Made by a program: the position numbers and the translations under genes. This document shows positions 63,112 through 64,000 of a DNA stretch of 64,000 bases, piece by piece (positions within the stretch are counted from its first letter, which is position 1; each line of letters opens with the position of its first letter). Origin of the DNA: Haliclona indistincta (Eukaryota > Porifera > Demospongiae > Haplosclerida > Chalinidae); contig OZ024786.1 of assembly GCA_964017065.1 (NCBI GenBank), forward strand, positions 412,836 through 476,835, given 5' to 3'. The notes under the pieces were generated by a model. That model was not told the DNA's origin and made no database searches. It saw nothing but the letters and a program-made list of their open reading frames with translations.

Positions 63112-64000
63112 ATGTCTTCGTCTCAGCTAGGTCCCGCTGGCATGGACATAGAGCCTGACCTGGTGAGTTGTGGGTCGATAGCTAGCTAGTCGCGTGTTGA
63201 TTGTAAAATGGCGCCATGACTGTGAGTCTGGTCGACCAGCATCTAGCAGCATGTAGCTGTCGAGTGACTCGCTGAGCTAGTGTGTGTGTGTGTGTCTATA
63301 GAACAAGGCACCGCCTCATATCGAGGGAGAACTACTGAAACAAAAGGATAGAGTCGTCATAGGTCGCAAGAAAGGATGGAAGAAATACTACTTTGTGGTA
63401 AATTAGCTCTAGCTTCTCCCTCTCCCCCTTCATCCCTCTATCTCCCTCCATCTCCATCCCTACCTCTCCATCCCTTCCTCCCTCACCCCCTCCCTCCCTC
63501 CCTCTCCCTCTCCCTCTCCCTTCCCCTCCCTCCCTCTCATCATGTGTTGTTCTCCAGGTGTATCGTTATAAGCTCCTCTACTATCATAGTGTTCAGGACT
63601 ACAGGGCTGACAAGGATCCCATTGCACCAATCAGACTCAGCCATGTGAGACCACAGAGCTACCATTACTATAGCAACACACTCACATACAGTACTCACAG
63701 AGTGTTAGAGAGTGATGTACAAGAGGTCTATACTAGATGCTAGTAGATGGATGGAGACACTCCACATCTCGATTTAACACTGTTGCAATCCAGATTAGAG
63801 TATAAAATATTAGAAATATTCGTTTTGTTTGAAACATGTGTGCATCCACTCTGATTGGTGATGGGGCTGCCCCTGTGTTAGTGGGTCATAATCACACTAT
63901 ATGGGTCTACCTGACTACTAATAGTACAGTCCATCTCATTTCACATTAACCCATTGAGCACTAGAGCTAGTCAACAGAATACCTAGTAATGAGTGTGTAT
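63112..64000 (+). CDS. PH-domain protein, copy 2 (first three exons; runs off the right edge)
   Basis: Exons 63112..63162, 63302..63397 and 63558..63644, the same lengths and phases as copy 1, 3,678 bases downstream. Protein differences are few (VYRYKLLYYHS instead of [11 protein letters not shown]). Exon 4 is not reached by 64000. The remaining sequence is the intron, nearly identical to copy 1. Confidence 0.8.

Overview
The window is animal nuclear DNA. Genes are split by short GT–AG introns, and single-copy housekeeping genes (enolase, CDC42 small effector, the spliceosomal factor PRPF3) sit a few hundred bases apart. The density of small palindromic transposons and a tandem family of ankyrin–GTPase–death-domain genes suggest a compact-genome invertebrate. 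A sponge is my best guess, but it is an inference from gene style and not proven by the sequence.

Layout. 1–12.2 kb: the 5' part of enolase (minus), a divergent CDC42SE-like gene (plus), then a complete 16-exon PRPF3 (plus). 12.5–14.2 kb: an intronless type II membrane protein, probably a Golgi glycosyltransferase, with a 30-bp coding minisatellite. 14.4–59.0 kb: a tandem array. Each module holds a minus-strand single-pass membrane protein (only its large last exon is recognisable) and a plus-strand three-exon gene for an ankyrin–Roc-GTPase–COR-like–death-domain protein. Five ankyrin/Roc genes (ANK1–5) alternate with five membrane-protein copies (TM0–4). Neighbours are alternately head-to-head (about 1.4–2.1 kb apart) and tail-to-tail (about 0.4 kb apart). 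ANK1, 2, 3 and 5 and TM1 and TM2 are open. ANK4, TM3 and TM4 carry frameshifts, and TM0 is a diverged, broken relative.

The head-to-head spacer before ANK2 is split by about 14 kb of foreign DNA (21.66–35.9 kb) made of nested transposons. These include an apparently intact 5.6-kb element with two convergent genes: a DUF6589-type transposase candidate of about 1027 aa and a RecQ-like helicase of about 551 aa. Several inserted families leave 9-bp target duplications, which lets the order of nesting be read.

59.4–64 kb: a PH-domain gene and the start of its tandem duplicate (period 3,678 bp), with a death-domain fragment at the junction.

How the genes may work together. The ankyrin/Roc/death proteins are built like a kinase-less DAPK/ROCO receptor: a variable ankyrin sensor, a nearly invariant GTPase switch and a death-fold signalling end. 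Variation among copies is concentrated in the ankyrin surface and in a short in-frame hypervariable segment. The array therefore looks like a diversifying recognition (possibly innate immune) gene family, each member paired with a membrane protein that has a proline/serine-rich cytoplasmic tail. This functional reading is inference.

A second theme is splicing. Nearly every long CT-rich microsatellite here lies in an intron, on the sense strand, directly upstream of a 3' splice site.
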